Assembly: GCA_033060915.1 (NCBI GenBank)
Contig: CM065388.1
Coordinates: 26,371,001-26,435,000 of the forward strand
Length of the DNA: 64,000 bases
Source: Euryodendron excelsum
Lineage: Eukaryota; Streptophyta; Magnoliopsida; Ericales; Pentaphylacaceae
Reading direction: 5' to 3'
Within the stretch, counting starts at the first letter, position 1. Every line of letters starts with the position of its first letter. The position numbers and the translations under genes were made by a program. The notes under the pieces were generated by a model, which was given only the letters and a program-made list of their open reading frames with translations, did not search any database and was not told the DNA's origin. Positions 1 through 9,354 of the stretch are shown piece after piece.

Positions 1-882
1 AAATTCAAATAAAATCCAAATTCCAATTCAACTCATTTTTCAAATCAAATCTTCTATTTTCTATTGGACTCTTGTCCGAACTACGACTGACCTGATTCCT
101 CAAAAAGGATACGTAGGCAACCCTCATGGGTGCGGTCACCACGTTTTTTAAATCTCTAATTCCATAACATTTTTCAAATCTCCAATTCCATAATCTATTT
201 CAAGTTTCCAATTCCAAATTTCTATTTTTAAATCTCTATTTCCAATTTCTAAAATTTTCCAATTTCAAATCTATCTTTTCAAATTTCTTTTTAAATCAAA
301 TCAATTTCTTTTCGAATCTCTTTCCAAATCTATTTTTCAACTTTCTTTTCTTTTCTTGCATATCATGCATCATGTCTTTTTAAACATTCTTTTTCTAAAG
401 TGGATAGAATTCGACATTTGTTAGTTGAAGACTCTCATAGGTGACTATAGGGTAAATAGATATGTAGTTACCACAAGGGCGGGGTAGGGTGAAGGCTTAG
501 TGCGTCTTCACTACACGTAAGCAACCTCTGAACCTTGGATCACTGTTTTCAAAGACCAAAATGGATTTTATTTTCAGAAAAGGGCTTAAATGTTTTCCAA
601 AGGTTGCCAAACAACCTGTTTTCTTAAAAACCCTCTCTTAAGCAAGTATTTTTAAAACCCTAAGTGTAGTCTTCGGATTGTGCTTACCTTTTAGGTAACC
701 TAACTCACCTTAATTAACTTAGGTGGCGACTCCAAATGTTTTCCAAAAGCCCTTTATTCAAATTAATTTTTAATTCAGACCTAGTTGCACTCATTCTTTT
801 AGGAGGGTCAGTTCTAACGAGAGAGTATAGTATTTTTCCCGCTTATGTGTATTCCTCGAGTGCAAAAAATCTGGGCGCTACA
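1..882 (+). mobile_element. Element D: 3' part of an LTR, truncated by window edge
   Basis: The segment aligns by eye with the last ~900 bp of the other plus-strand LTRs (compare 5100-5985). It has the A/C/T-rich tract, the conserved 'GGATACGTAGGCAACC' block near 108-123, the U5 motif TGGCGACTCC at 724-733 and the terminal block ending in GGGCGCTACA, a mutated form of GGGCGCGACA. After 882 the sequence switches abruptly to an interior part of another LTR (C), so D is an insertion into C. Whether D is a full element or a solo LTR cannot be told, because its left side is outside the window and its target duplication cannot be checked. Confidence 0.8.
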
Positions 883-995
883 TGAACCCACTTGGGTTTT
901 CTTCTACTTTAATCCCCCATCTTCTTCCCCCTGTTTCTTGCATGCTTGAAACAAGGGATTTCCCAATCCATGTGTAGGATTAGGCTATTAGAGGG
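883..995 (+). mobile_element. Element C: left fragment of 5' LTR between insertions D and A
   Basis: These 113 bp match an interior LTR segment (A equivalent about 3098-3210: the 'acccacttgggtttt' block, then 'atgtgtaggat'). The match resumes at 39819 with the next LTR bases ('tcatcgtgtcgg'). C's 5' LTR is therefore split here by element A. The last five bases GAGGG (991-995) are the left target duplication of A; the right copy, 39819-39823, is AAGGG, one mismatch. Confidence 0.8.
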
Positions 996-1185
996 TGTAA
1001 GCACCCCATTTTTGACCGCTCGGCAGTCTACACTCCGTCTAGACTTGTTTTCAAGTCATTGTGGGCATATTCCTATCGAAACCAACTTTCAAAGTCCAAA
1101 TCCTGTTTGTCCATCGCTTCGCAGGCCTGTCAGGCCCAAATGGAGGCAAAATGTCCAAAATGCCCTTAGGGGCATTGTCCTTTCC

Positions 1186-1806
1186 TTTTCGATTCCAACC
1201 CCACTCTCGAGACAGTTTATTCCTCAAGACGGTTCCAACCCAGGCACATCTTTTCGGAGATGGTAAGACCCCATTCCAATCCCACTCTCGAGACAGTTTA
1301 TTCTTCGAGACGGTTCTAATCCAGGCACGTCTCCTCGGAGACGGTAAGACCCCTTTCCAATCCCTCTCTCGAGACAGTTTATTCCTCGAGACGGTTCCAA
1401 TCCAGGCATGTCTCTTCAAAGGCGGTAAGACCCCTTTCCAATCCCACTCTCGAGACAGTTTATTCCTCGATACGGTTCCAATCTAGGCATGTCTCCTTGG
1501 AGACGATAAGTGCCCTTTCCAATCCCACTCTCGAGACAGTTTATTCCTCGAGACGGTTCCAATCCAGGCACGTCTCCTCGGAGACGATAAGTCTCCTTTC
1601 CAATCCCACTCTCGAGACAGTTTATTCCTCGAGACGGTTCCAACGCAGACACGTCTTTTCGAAGACGGTAAGTCCCCTATCCGATCCCTCCCTCTTTCGA
1701 GATAGTTTATTCCTCGAGACGGTTCTAATCCAGGCACGTCTTTTCGAAGACAGTAAGTCCCCTTTCCAATCCCTCTCTCGAGACAGTTTATTCCTCGAGA
1801 CGGTTC
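1186..1806 (+). repeat. ~81-bp LTR minisatellite, eight units
   Basis: Units contain CTCGAGACAGTTTATTCCTC followed by GAGACGG, then a second short palindrome of the type CGTCTCnnCGGAGACG and 'taagacccctttccaat'. Unit starts (ctctcgagac) recur near 1205, 1285, 1362, 1447, 1527, 1609, 1693 and 1773. Most units are near a multiple of three, which makes long spurious repetitive ORFs in several frames. The partner LTR (35030-35630) also has eight units. Confidence 0.85.
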
Positions 1807-2021
1807 GAGTAGCGAAACTACTCACAAAACCGTTAGAGTAGCGAAAATACTCACAAATAGGTCGTTATAGGGAATTGCCAACAAACCCCTGTGTCACGAC
1901 GACTGCTGTTAGAGTGGCGGAAACACTCAAAACTCAGATCAACACCAGTGTCTGTTAGCCCACTTCGGTGAAAAATGACCAAATTGCCCTTTGGACCTTT
2001 TCCAAGACTTTCCGATCAGGA

Positions 2022-2500
2022 TGACCATTTTGCCCCTAGGCATCCGAATGCCCCGGGGACCACACCGACTCTGGGTATCAAACCGGTAACCCTCTGACAC
2101 TACTTTTTATAGTGTTGTCAACCTCCTTTTACCTTTTTGGATCATTTCGAGTCAATTCTGGCCAACCCGGTACGAAATGACCATTTTGCCCCTAGTGACC
2201 TGGTCTCCTTTTCCAACCACGCCGGCTCTAGGAATCAAACTAGCAACCTTTGGGAACATTCTGAATAATGTTTCCAGATCCCGAGTCCTCTTCCGGGACA
2301 GTCTGGGTTTGTCCCGGCAGTTTCCCGGTCTAGTTGACCATTTTGCCCCTAAAGGCCCGGTCAGCCTTTTCGACACATCTTATCCTCACTTTTCAAGTCA
2401 AATACCTCCAGGACACTATTTTAAGTGTTCTTGCTCCTTTCCAGCCTTTCGGGTCATTCCCGACTCCTTCAAATCATTCCTGGACTTTCCGGAGTCACTC
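2022..2500 (+). repeat. ~156-bp repeats in U3, three units
   Basis: Each unit begins 'gaccattttgcccct' (2022, 2178, 2337). It carries 'accggctctgggtatcaaac' or a variant and an inverted repeat around 'tactttttatagtgtt'. Copy number differs among elements: A three, B four, F five. Confidence 0.75.
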
Positions 2501-2595
2501 CTAGTGAAGCCAGGCTAAATATTGCATGGTAGTCACTAGTACAGGCGCCCAAATCTAGTCAAAGATACGTTGCTTGCCGACCTTAAATATTTCCT

Positions 2596-2702
2596 AAATG
2601 GCTGGAGCCACTAGTAGTGGCGCCAAGCCAAAAATTGGCCTGGCGCCACTCCTAGTGGCGCCAATGTAAAGTTTGGTCTGGCACCACTGCAACAGGCGCC
2701 AG
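2596..2702 (+). promoter_or_regulatory. GGCGCC palindrome box upstream of LTR TATA
   Basis: Repeated imperfect palindromes made of GGCGCCACT and AGTGGCGCC arms lie 15-120 bp upstream of the TATA box. The same box is found at the equivalent place in the other complete LTRs (for example 12966-13066, 26070-26175, 52011-52090, 57498-57553). Its position suggests a cis-regulatory array; no factor can be named. Confidence 0.55.
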
Positions 2703-2715
2703 TGTTGTCCAACCT

Positions 2716-2724
2716 CTATAAATA
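2716..2724 (+). promoter_or_regulatory. LTR TATA box (element A 5' LTR)
   Basis: CTATAAATA in a conserved context ('caacctctataaatacagag'), present in all complete LTRs. Transcription would start about 25-35 bp downstream, placing the U3/R border near 2750. Confidence 0.75.
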
Positions 2725-2799
2725 CAGAGCCTCATTCAACGTGAAAAGGGTCCACAAACTCAACTTAAAAATCATATCATTTGATATACACAGAGCTCA

Positions 2800-2880
2800 T
2801 GCACTCCCTAAACCTTAGCCTCCTTAGGTTTTTCTAAACCCTAGCCATCATACACTAAACCCTAACCTCCTATACACTCC
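2800..2880 (+). promoter_or_regulatory. Telo-box cluster (AAACCCTA) in the LTR leader
   Basis: Several copies of AAACCCTA or close variants lie just downstream of the predicted transcription start. Telo boxes are known plant promoter/5'-UTR motifs bound by telomere-repeat-binding Myb proteins. The copies are interspersed, not tandem, so this is not a telomeric tract. Confidence 0.5.
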
Positions 2881-3027
2881 TATACATCCCCATACACTCA
2901 TACACTAGTCTTCAACCATCCTTTGAAGACTTGAAGAGTTGTAATCCAAATCTTGAAGACAACTCTTGAGGATTGAAGACGAAGATCAAAACAAAGACCG
3001 AAGACTGAAGACAAGCAAGGCGCGCAA

Positions 3028-3033
3028 AATAAA
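3028..3033 (+). terminator. Possible LTR polyadenylation signal AATAAA
   Basis: AATAAA about 310 bp after the TATA box, inside the conserved segment 'caaaataaagaagac'. In B (30437-30442, minus strand) and A's 3' LTR (36836-36841) the motif is also kept. It could mark the end of R; the transcript ends are not known. Confidence 0.35.
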
Positions 3034-3289
3034 GAAGACATACGGTAGGCTCCCTATTTAAAATTCCACACTTCCCCCCTCTCTCTTCTCTCTCCTAACC
3101 CACTTGGGTTTTCTCTATTTTAATCCCCCATCTCTTTCCCCCCCTTTCTTTGCATGCTTGAAACAAGGGGATTCCCGGTCCATGTGTAGGATTGGGCTAT
3201 TGGAGAGTCACCGTGTCGGGGGCTTTCTTCTAGTCTAACCAGAGACCACGTGGGTTCGGCCCCCTTGATTATTTGGTGAAGCCTTAGTC

Positions 3290-5130
3290 TTGTATGTTCA
3301 CAACCCCAAAACTGCATTGTGCATATCATGATCTTGCATCTTCCAAAATTCATTTTCAAACTCATTTTCAAAACCGTTTTCAAACTTGTTTTCAAAATTG
3401 CATCAAAATCTCTTTTTCAAAAACACAATTCTAGGGTGGTTCTAGCCTTTCCATGGCTAGGGTTACTTTAGGAAAGTGTTTCATTAAAAGTGATTTTTAT
3501 GGTCCATATTTTCAAATCTTATTGTTTTCCAAAACCACTTTCTTAAAGTGGTTCTAGCCCTCTTATGGTTAAAATTGCTTTAGGAAAGTGAGATGTCTTT
3601 ACACCTTCTAAAAACTCTCTTTTCAAAAAATCTTTCTTCCTAAAAATCTCTTTTTCAACATACTTTCCTAAAACTCTCCTCTCCAAAATTATTTTCAAAA
3701 ACTCCCTTCCAAAATCTACTTTTCAAAACTCCCTTTTTCAACTCCTTTCCAAAATGCTCTCCCCAGAATTCACTTTCCAAAAACCCTCCTAGAAAAACTC
3801 TCTTTCAAAAATCTTCCTTCTAGAAATTCCCCTTTAGGATTTCCTTCCAAAACCTTCGTTCACAGAAATGCACTTTCCAAAAACTCTTTCTTTAGAGCCC
3901 AAGTCAAGCCCTAGAACCCACAATTAGGAAGCCCTAATTTTCTTTCCAAAAACATGGTTTTGAAACTTTGCCCCAAATCTAGGTTTCCAAAATCTCTTGT
4001 TTTCACATCCAAACTGTACACGTTTCCAAAACCTATTTTCTACGTCGAAACTATAATTTTTCAAAACTAGGGTTTCTAGAATCTCTCTTTCCAAATCCTT
4101 GCCAAGTCCTATCTTCCCTTTAGAAAACCAAATCAAATCTTTCTATTTAAAAGACCAAATCCAATCCTCCGTTTTTGGAAACAAAATCAAACCTTCTCTT
4201 TTCAAAACAAAATCCAATCCTTTCCTAATCCAACTTTTTCTTAATTCAACTCCTTCCTAAATTTCCACTTTCCTAAACCTTAAGTTTCCAAAACTTGAAT
4301 ATAAAAATCTTTCCTAAGTTTTAAAACTCAACTTTCAAATCTTTCCTAATTCTACCCTCTTTTCAAATCTTAACTTTTCAAATCTAAGTTTTCAAACCTT
4401 TTCCTAAACTCAAACCTTTCCTAATTTCAAGATTTTCTAAAACTCAAACTCTAAAACTTTCTAAATCTTAAACTTTCTATATTTCAAATCTTTCCATATT
4501 CAAAACTTTCTGAGTTTGAAACTTTCTTAAGTTAAATCTTTTTAAATCCAAATCTTTCCAAATTCTAAACTTTCCAAAACTTCAAAACTTTTTTCGAAAC
4601 TTTCTAATTCAAACTTTCCTAAACTCGAAACTTTCTTAATTTAAGACTTTCTTAAGTTGAAACTTTCTTAATTTAAAACATTTCTAAATTCAACACTTTC
4701 CTATTTCAAAACCTTTCTTGAAACAACACTTTCCGATTTTCAAAACTTTCCTAATTTGGGAACTTTCCTAATCTGAAAACCTTTCCTTTTTCGAAAACTT
4801 TCTAAACTCGAAGCTTTCCAATTTTGAAACTTTCCTAATTCGAAACTTTCCTAAATCAGACCTTTCCTAATTCGAACATCTCCTAAAATCTAATTTTTCC
4901 AAATCTTCCAAGCCAAGTCAAATCTTTTCTAAGTCTCTTCTCTTTCCTAAGTTTAGGTTTTCTTAAACCTTATCTTTTCCAAAACAAGTCCAAATCTATC
5001 TTTTCAAATCAAAGTCTAATCTTTTCCAAAATTTCAATTTCCAATCTCCTTTTCTAATCTCAAATCAAATGCAATTTTCAATTCAATCTCTTTCTTCCAA
5101 TCCAATCTCTCTCTTCAAATCAATCTCTTT
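3290..5130 (+). repeat. G-poor degenerate micro-repeat tract in U5
   Basis: About 1.8 kb built of degenerate 10-13-bp words such as 'ctttcctaaa' and 'aaaactttcc'. The plus (sense) strand is rich in A, C and T with very little G. The same tract with the same asymmetry is found in every LTR copy. It lies downstream of the TATA box, so it would be in the RNA leader. Confidence 0.8.
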
Positions 5131-5823
5131 TCAATCGTACTCCGGTCCGAACTACGACTGACCTGATTCTCTCAAAGGGATACGTAGGCAACCTTCATAG
5201 GTGCGGTCACAACACTTTTTAAACTTTCGATTCCACCCTTATGGGTGCGGTCTCCATATCTTTCAAATCTCAAATTTCAATTTATTTTCAAAATTCCAAT
5301 TTCAAAATTTCTATTTTCAAATTTCTATTTCCAAATTTTCAAACTTTCCAATTTCAATTCCATCTCTTCAAATTTATTTTCAAATAAAATAAAATAAAAT
5401 CAATTTCTTTCCAAATCTGTTTTTCAATTCTCCTAACTTGCACTTGCATATCATGCATTATGTCTTCAAAACATTGTTTTTCAAAGTGGGTAGGATTGAC
5501 CATTAGTTAATTGGAGACTCTCATAGGTGAATCTAGGGTAGATTGACATGTAGGTACCGAAAGGGCGGGGTAGGGTGATGGCTTAGTGCGTCTTCCCTAC
5601 ACATAACCAACCTCCGAACCTAGAATCACTATTTTTAAAGACCAAAAGGAGTTATTTTTCTAAAAAGGGCTAAATGTTTTTCAAAGGTTGCCAAACAACC
5701 TGTTTTTCTTAAAAATCCTCTCTTGAGGTGGTATTTTTCAAAATCGTTTTCCAAAAACCCTAAGTGTAGTCTTTGGATTATGCTTAGTTTTTAGTTGACC
5801 TAACTCACCTTAATCAAGTTAGG

Positions 5824-5833
5824 TGGCGACTCC
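5824..5833 (+). promoter_or_regulatory. Second PBS-like site in U5 (TGGCGACTCC)
   Basis: Ten bases identical to the first ten of the PBS consensus, about 155 bp before the LTR end. The site is also at 724, 39658, 42204, 54765 and 60794 (plus) and at 9506-9515 and 27643-27652 (minus). It is changed at one base in G (22928-22937) and eroded in E. Confidence 0.5.
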
Positions 5834-5987
5834 GAATCTTTCTCAAAAGCCCTTTATTCAAATCAATTTTGCAATTCAAACCTAGTCGCACTCATTCTTC
5901 TAGGAGGGTGAGTTTTAACGAGAGAGTACAACATTTTTCCCACTTGTGTGAGTATTCCTCGAGTGCGAAAAATCTGGGCGCGACAGC

Positions 5988-6005
5988 TAGCGACTCCACT
6001 GGGGA
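5988..6005 (+). promoter_or_regulatory. Primer binding site, tRNA-Arg type (element A)
   Basis: TAGCGACTCCACTGGGGA begins two bases after the LTR end. Other copies read TGGCGACTCCACTGGGGA (E) or TGGCGACTCCGCTAGGGA (B), so A carries a G-to-A change at the second base. The consensus is complementary to the 3' end of a plant tRNA-Arg as I recall it, typical of Ogre/Tat elements. Confidence 0.75.
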
Positions 6006-6241
6006 CACTTAGAGGGTTAGGCCGTTAGTCATGTCTCTTTACCCTTTACCCATGTAGAGTCTTCAATTAACTTGGTTCAATCCTATTCACTTTAAATTTT
6101 CAAAACTAAATTTCCAAAATTTTTTTAAAAAAAAATGCATTCATTCATGTTATCTTGTATTCTGTTTGTCATCCACATACTAACACTTACATCTTTGTTT
6201 TGTAGGTATACATTTTATTTAAATTTTATTAACTGCTTTGC

Positions 6242-6436
6242 ATGAATGTGATATACAGGATGAATGGGAGTTGTTGGGCTCTTTCCTCCACTTTTAAAAA
6301 TCACACACACACTACATATGCACTTGCATTCTGCATACTTGCATACCCTGATATGTCCTTTCTAGTTAGAAAGGGGGAACGGTATATTGGTTGTGGGCAA
6401 GAAATTGTGTCAGTTTCTTCGCCTACGGCCTCTTGA
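6242..6436 (+). CDS. Conserved leader short ORF, 64 codons (function unknown)
   Basis: A short ORF about 255 bp after the LTR. Recognisable same-frame versions exist in B (27044-27232, minus) and C (42564-42761). All three share a central 'SFLVRKGERYIGC'-like stretch (C has TLLVRKGERYIGC) and end at an equivalent stop. In B the first ATG has become ATA and reading would begin at a downstream ATG. In E the same DNA is frameshifted. No family is recognised. It may be a regulatory upstream ORF or only the reflection of nucleotide conservation in the leader. Confidence 0.3.
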   Translation: MNVIYRMNGSCWALSSTFKNHTHTTYALAFCILAYPDMSFLVRKGERYIGCGQEIVSVSSPTAS

Positions 6437-7460
6437 TGGTTCCCCCCCTCGGATCACCAATCGATCGTGGCACCACCTCGGGGAGTGGGTCTAGGTTTGA
6501 AGATCTGGGGACCGAGCCTTTTTTAGGATGCATTAGTCAACCCTCAACCTCATACTCATATAGACACCATGCATAGCCGAACCTCTGCTGGATTTAAGAC
6601 ACGAGCACCGTTTTCAAAATCACGGAGGAAAGGGCGACTGCTTTTACTTTCATTCATACTTCTATTCCTGCTGTTATACTAACTGTATTTATACTGTTAT
6701 AATGCATGTCTAACTGTTCATGCATGCATGTTTACTTCAATTGTACCTTCTCTCCTTATACTTTTTGCATATTTATATTCATGCATTCAATATTCCATGT
6801 CACGACAAGAGTTCCAAGTAACTCAAGTCACTGCATTCTCATGCATATGATCAACCCATTGAGAGCGACACCAACGTCACTCTCCCTTGCATTAAACCTA
6901 CCCAAACCCTAACGGTTCCCGCGTAACCCTAAGGACTCATGGCATGCACACCAATCCATTTCATAAGAGGGGCCCCAATCCCTCTATGCTCACGGAGATA
7001 GGGTTGTCAAGAAGACAAGAGGCAATCAATCAACAAGGTCCCTCAGCGACCTCCTCGAAGGCGAATCCGAAGACTCAAGAGTAGTTTAGGGTTTCCCTTT
7101 GTAAAAGTAGATAGGTGGAAGTCCAAAGGAAAATGTTCCCCCTCCCCCTATTAAAATGTATTTCAATTCCTTTGTATCTTAAACCCAAAATTTAATGTAC
7201 CTCTTTATTTTTATGAATGAATGCATGGATGATTGAAGGTTCCCACCTGACGGTAAAGTGTCTGCATACAAGGGCAAACCCCCTATCTCCAAAAGTGAGC
7301 CAATACATCATTACTAGTTTCCCTCTTAAAAAGGGGCACCCTAGGACATGCATTGCATAAAGTTCTCTAAAAACCAAAAACTAACTTGTGACTTGTGTTT
7401 TTGTCTTTTTCTTTCTTCCTTTTTATTTCTATTTACGAAGTCACCTCGCACTGAGTCAAC

Positions 7461-7526
7461 ATTGCTCCCAAAAAGGGGCAACATCCACCTAGGGATCCTA
7501 TTATCACTCAGCACAAAGCATCACTG
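7461..7526 (+). other. In-frame 22-codon 5' extension of gag starting at ATT
   Basis: Upstream of the gag ATG the frame stays open for exactly 66 nt back to ATTGCTCCC, where a normal gag start would be expected, with an in-frame TGA just before it. B (minus, 21827-21892) and C (43808-43873) have the same 66-nt length and the same ATT, with largely synonymous differences in the Ala-Pro-Lys-Lys stretch. Translation might start at a near-cognate codon, or the ancestral ATG was lost in this family. Confidence 0.45.
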
Positions 7527-9354
7527 ATGGCTGCTAACCCTGAAGAATCCTCTCAAGTCTCTCGAGAGGAAGTTAATGAAATGAGGACTAAGATGGATGA
7601 GATGCTCAAACTCATTCAAACTCTGGCCATGAAGGATGCTACTGCGGTCCCGTCATCATCAATGACTTCATCTAAAGACCTTGAACCCGCTAATCCAAGG
7701 ATCATGCTTCAGTCCGATAGTGCTGGGAGGACTAAGGGAGACACCAAAGGGGTCAAAATTGAAGGAGAAGAGACCATATTGCTTTCACCTACTATAAAGA
7801 AGGCCTCTCTAGACCCTCTTAGTCTAAAAATCCAAGGATTGGAGGATTCGTTGCGAAGTCTCCGTGGCCACAATACTTATGGGTTCACTTCCTATGATGA
7901 GCTTTGTTTCTTCCCTAACCACCTGAGGCTTGCTAAGTTTAAAATGCCTGACTTCCAGAAGTACGACAGTACCGGTAACCCCGTTGCTCATCTACGTCTA
8001 TATGCTGGAGCGCTTAGTGGACATGGCAACGACCTGAAACTCCTTATGCAGTTATTCCAACACAGCCTCACAGGGTTGGCTCTACAATGGTTCGCTCGTT
8101 TGGATTTAAGGAAGATCACAACTTGGATGGAGCTAGTCAATGCGTTTAAAGCCCAATACCGTCATAACATCGACCTCACTTCTGATCGATGGTCCTTGAT
8201 GACGATGAGCAAGGGTGAGAAGGAGAGCTTTAAAGTATACGCCCTAAGATGGAGGGAGGCCGCTGCACAAGTTAATCGCCCGTTGGAGGAGAAGGAGTAC
8301 GTACAACTGTTTGTACATACTTTCCAAGGTATATTCTATGAGAAGCTCCGCATAAGCGTGGGAAAAAGCTTCTCCGAACTCATCATGCAGGGAAAAATGA
8401 TAGAAAACGGCCTAAAGATAGGAAGAATCACAGATCCCTATGCTAAGACTGGAGAAAATACCACCAACATGGCCAAGAAGGTGGTTACTACGAGGGGCAC
8501 GATCAGGAAGGAAAGCGAAGTGTCTGCTATTCTGCCTAGCCAACCACCCCAATACCGACCCCCGCTACAATCACCCCCAGTCCTGCCCTTGCCCACCATG
8601 ACCATGCCTGCTCCAACCCCAAACTATGGTCCAGCTGGGGCACGACCTAACTTCAATAGACCCGCTAGGCGCATCCGTACCTTCGACGCCTTAGCCTGCA
8701 CCCAAACCGAGGCCTACCATAGTCTTCTAAAGAACAACATCTTGAAGCCCGTCCCTGCTCGCCCGTTGCCAAGCCCTCTGCCCCTGACCTTTAATGCCGC
8801 TCTTACATGTGAATATCATTCAGGTGGCCAGGGGCATGACACCGAAAGCTGCTTTGCTCTCAAGCACAAGATCCAAGACCTAATCGACAATAAGACCATC
8901 GATCTGCAGCTGGTAAAACCTGCTCCCACTCCCAGTGTGACTGCTAACCCTCTGCCAGATCACACCGTCAACATGATACTAGTAGAGATGGGAGGCGAGG
9001 GAGAAATTGACGGGTTCGAGGCCGAAGGTTATGAGAGTGATTGGGAGGCCGATGAAGAAAGTGACTGGAAGGAAGATCTCCCACTATGCCCGATTTATCT
9101 CTATGACCCTGATGAGGTGCCTCATGCTTCTAACTGGCCCATCGAGGAGCCAATGTTGCCAAATGAAGAACACATCGAAAGCATAACTGTCGATGGACGG
9201 GGTGATGAATTTCTACACTCAAAGTATGGAGCAGCTGAAAGTCACTTGCCAGAAAACCCTTGGCCTGTAACTGAGTACAACTATGAAGACATGGGTTGGG
9301 GACTAGAAGAGTCAAGAGAACGAGCAGAGCCATTCAAATTGGAAGGGGGTGAGC
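7527..9354 (+). CDS. gag: gag polyprotein of element A, 5' part (split by B)
   Basis: The structural protein that would form the particle and bind element RNA. It runs 609 codons to the insertion of B, then continues at 32415-32593. Joined length is 2007 nt, in frame, exactly that of B's gag (19820-21826). An N-terminal coiled-coil-like stretch (about residues 12-36, EEVNEMRTKMDEMLKLIQ) is followed by a Ser/Thr/Lys linker. The plant retrotransposon gag core starts near residue 137 (FKMPDFQKYD), with LQWFARL and TWMELVNAFKAQY. A Pro-rich linker follows, then a zinc-knuckle-like motif C428-x2-H-x5-H-x4-C442 and a very acidic tail. No premature stop before the insertion. Reading into B's LTR adds a false tail (to 9485). 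Start chosen as the first ATG; an ATT 22 codons upstream is an alternative. Confidence 0.9.
9350..9354 (+). repeat. Target-site duplication of element B, left copy (TGAGC)
   Basis: TGAGC immediately before the B LTR terminus TGTCGCGCCC. An identical copy follows the other end at 32410-32414. Removing B and one copy restores the gag reading frame, which proves the nesting. Confidence 0.95.

Larger units (their letters stand above)
996..5985 (+). repeat. Element A 5' LTR
   Basis: LTR of 4990 bp, TG...CA. Order of parts: a terminal block with the near-palindrome 'TGCCCTTAGGGGCA' near 1160; ~81-bp minisatellite (about 1186-1806); a 'gagtagcg' short repeat near 1807-1850; three ~156-bp repeats (2022-2480); GGCGCC palindrome box (about 2596-2700); TATA box 2716-2724; telo-box cluster about 2800-2880; AATAAA at 3028; a very G-poor tract to about 5130; a strongly conserved block about 5136-5215; and a conserved 3' block 5820-5985. 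Confidence 0.9.
6006..7526 (+). other. Element A gag leader, non-coding with short ORFs
   Basis: About 1.5 kb between PBS and gag, aligned by eye with leaders in B (about 21827-27470, minus, split by G), C (42385-43873) and E (about 62240-63690, minus). It contains two short ORFs that recur in other copies (6242-6436 and 6706-6912) and an in-frame upstream extension of gag (7461-7526). No domain is recognised here. Confidence 0.75.

Noticed and set aside
883..887. TGAAC as a target duplication of element D
   Set aside because: The left copy is outside the window, so it cannot be tested.
2800..2880. Telomere-like repeat
   Set aside because: AAACCCTA copies are interspersed with other sequence and positioned relative to the TATA box; not a tandem telomeric array.
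7192..7377. Antisense leader ORF (61 aa), with a relative at 43519-43707 in C
   Set aside because: Opposite to gag in the leader and only loosely shared between copies; more likely a by-product of nucleotide conservation.
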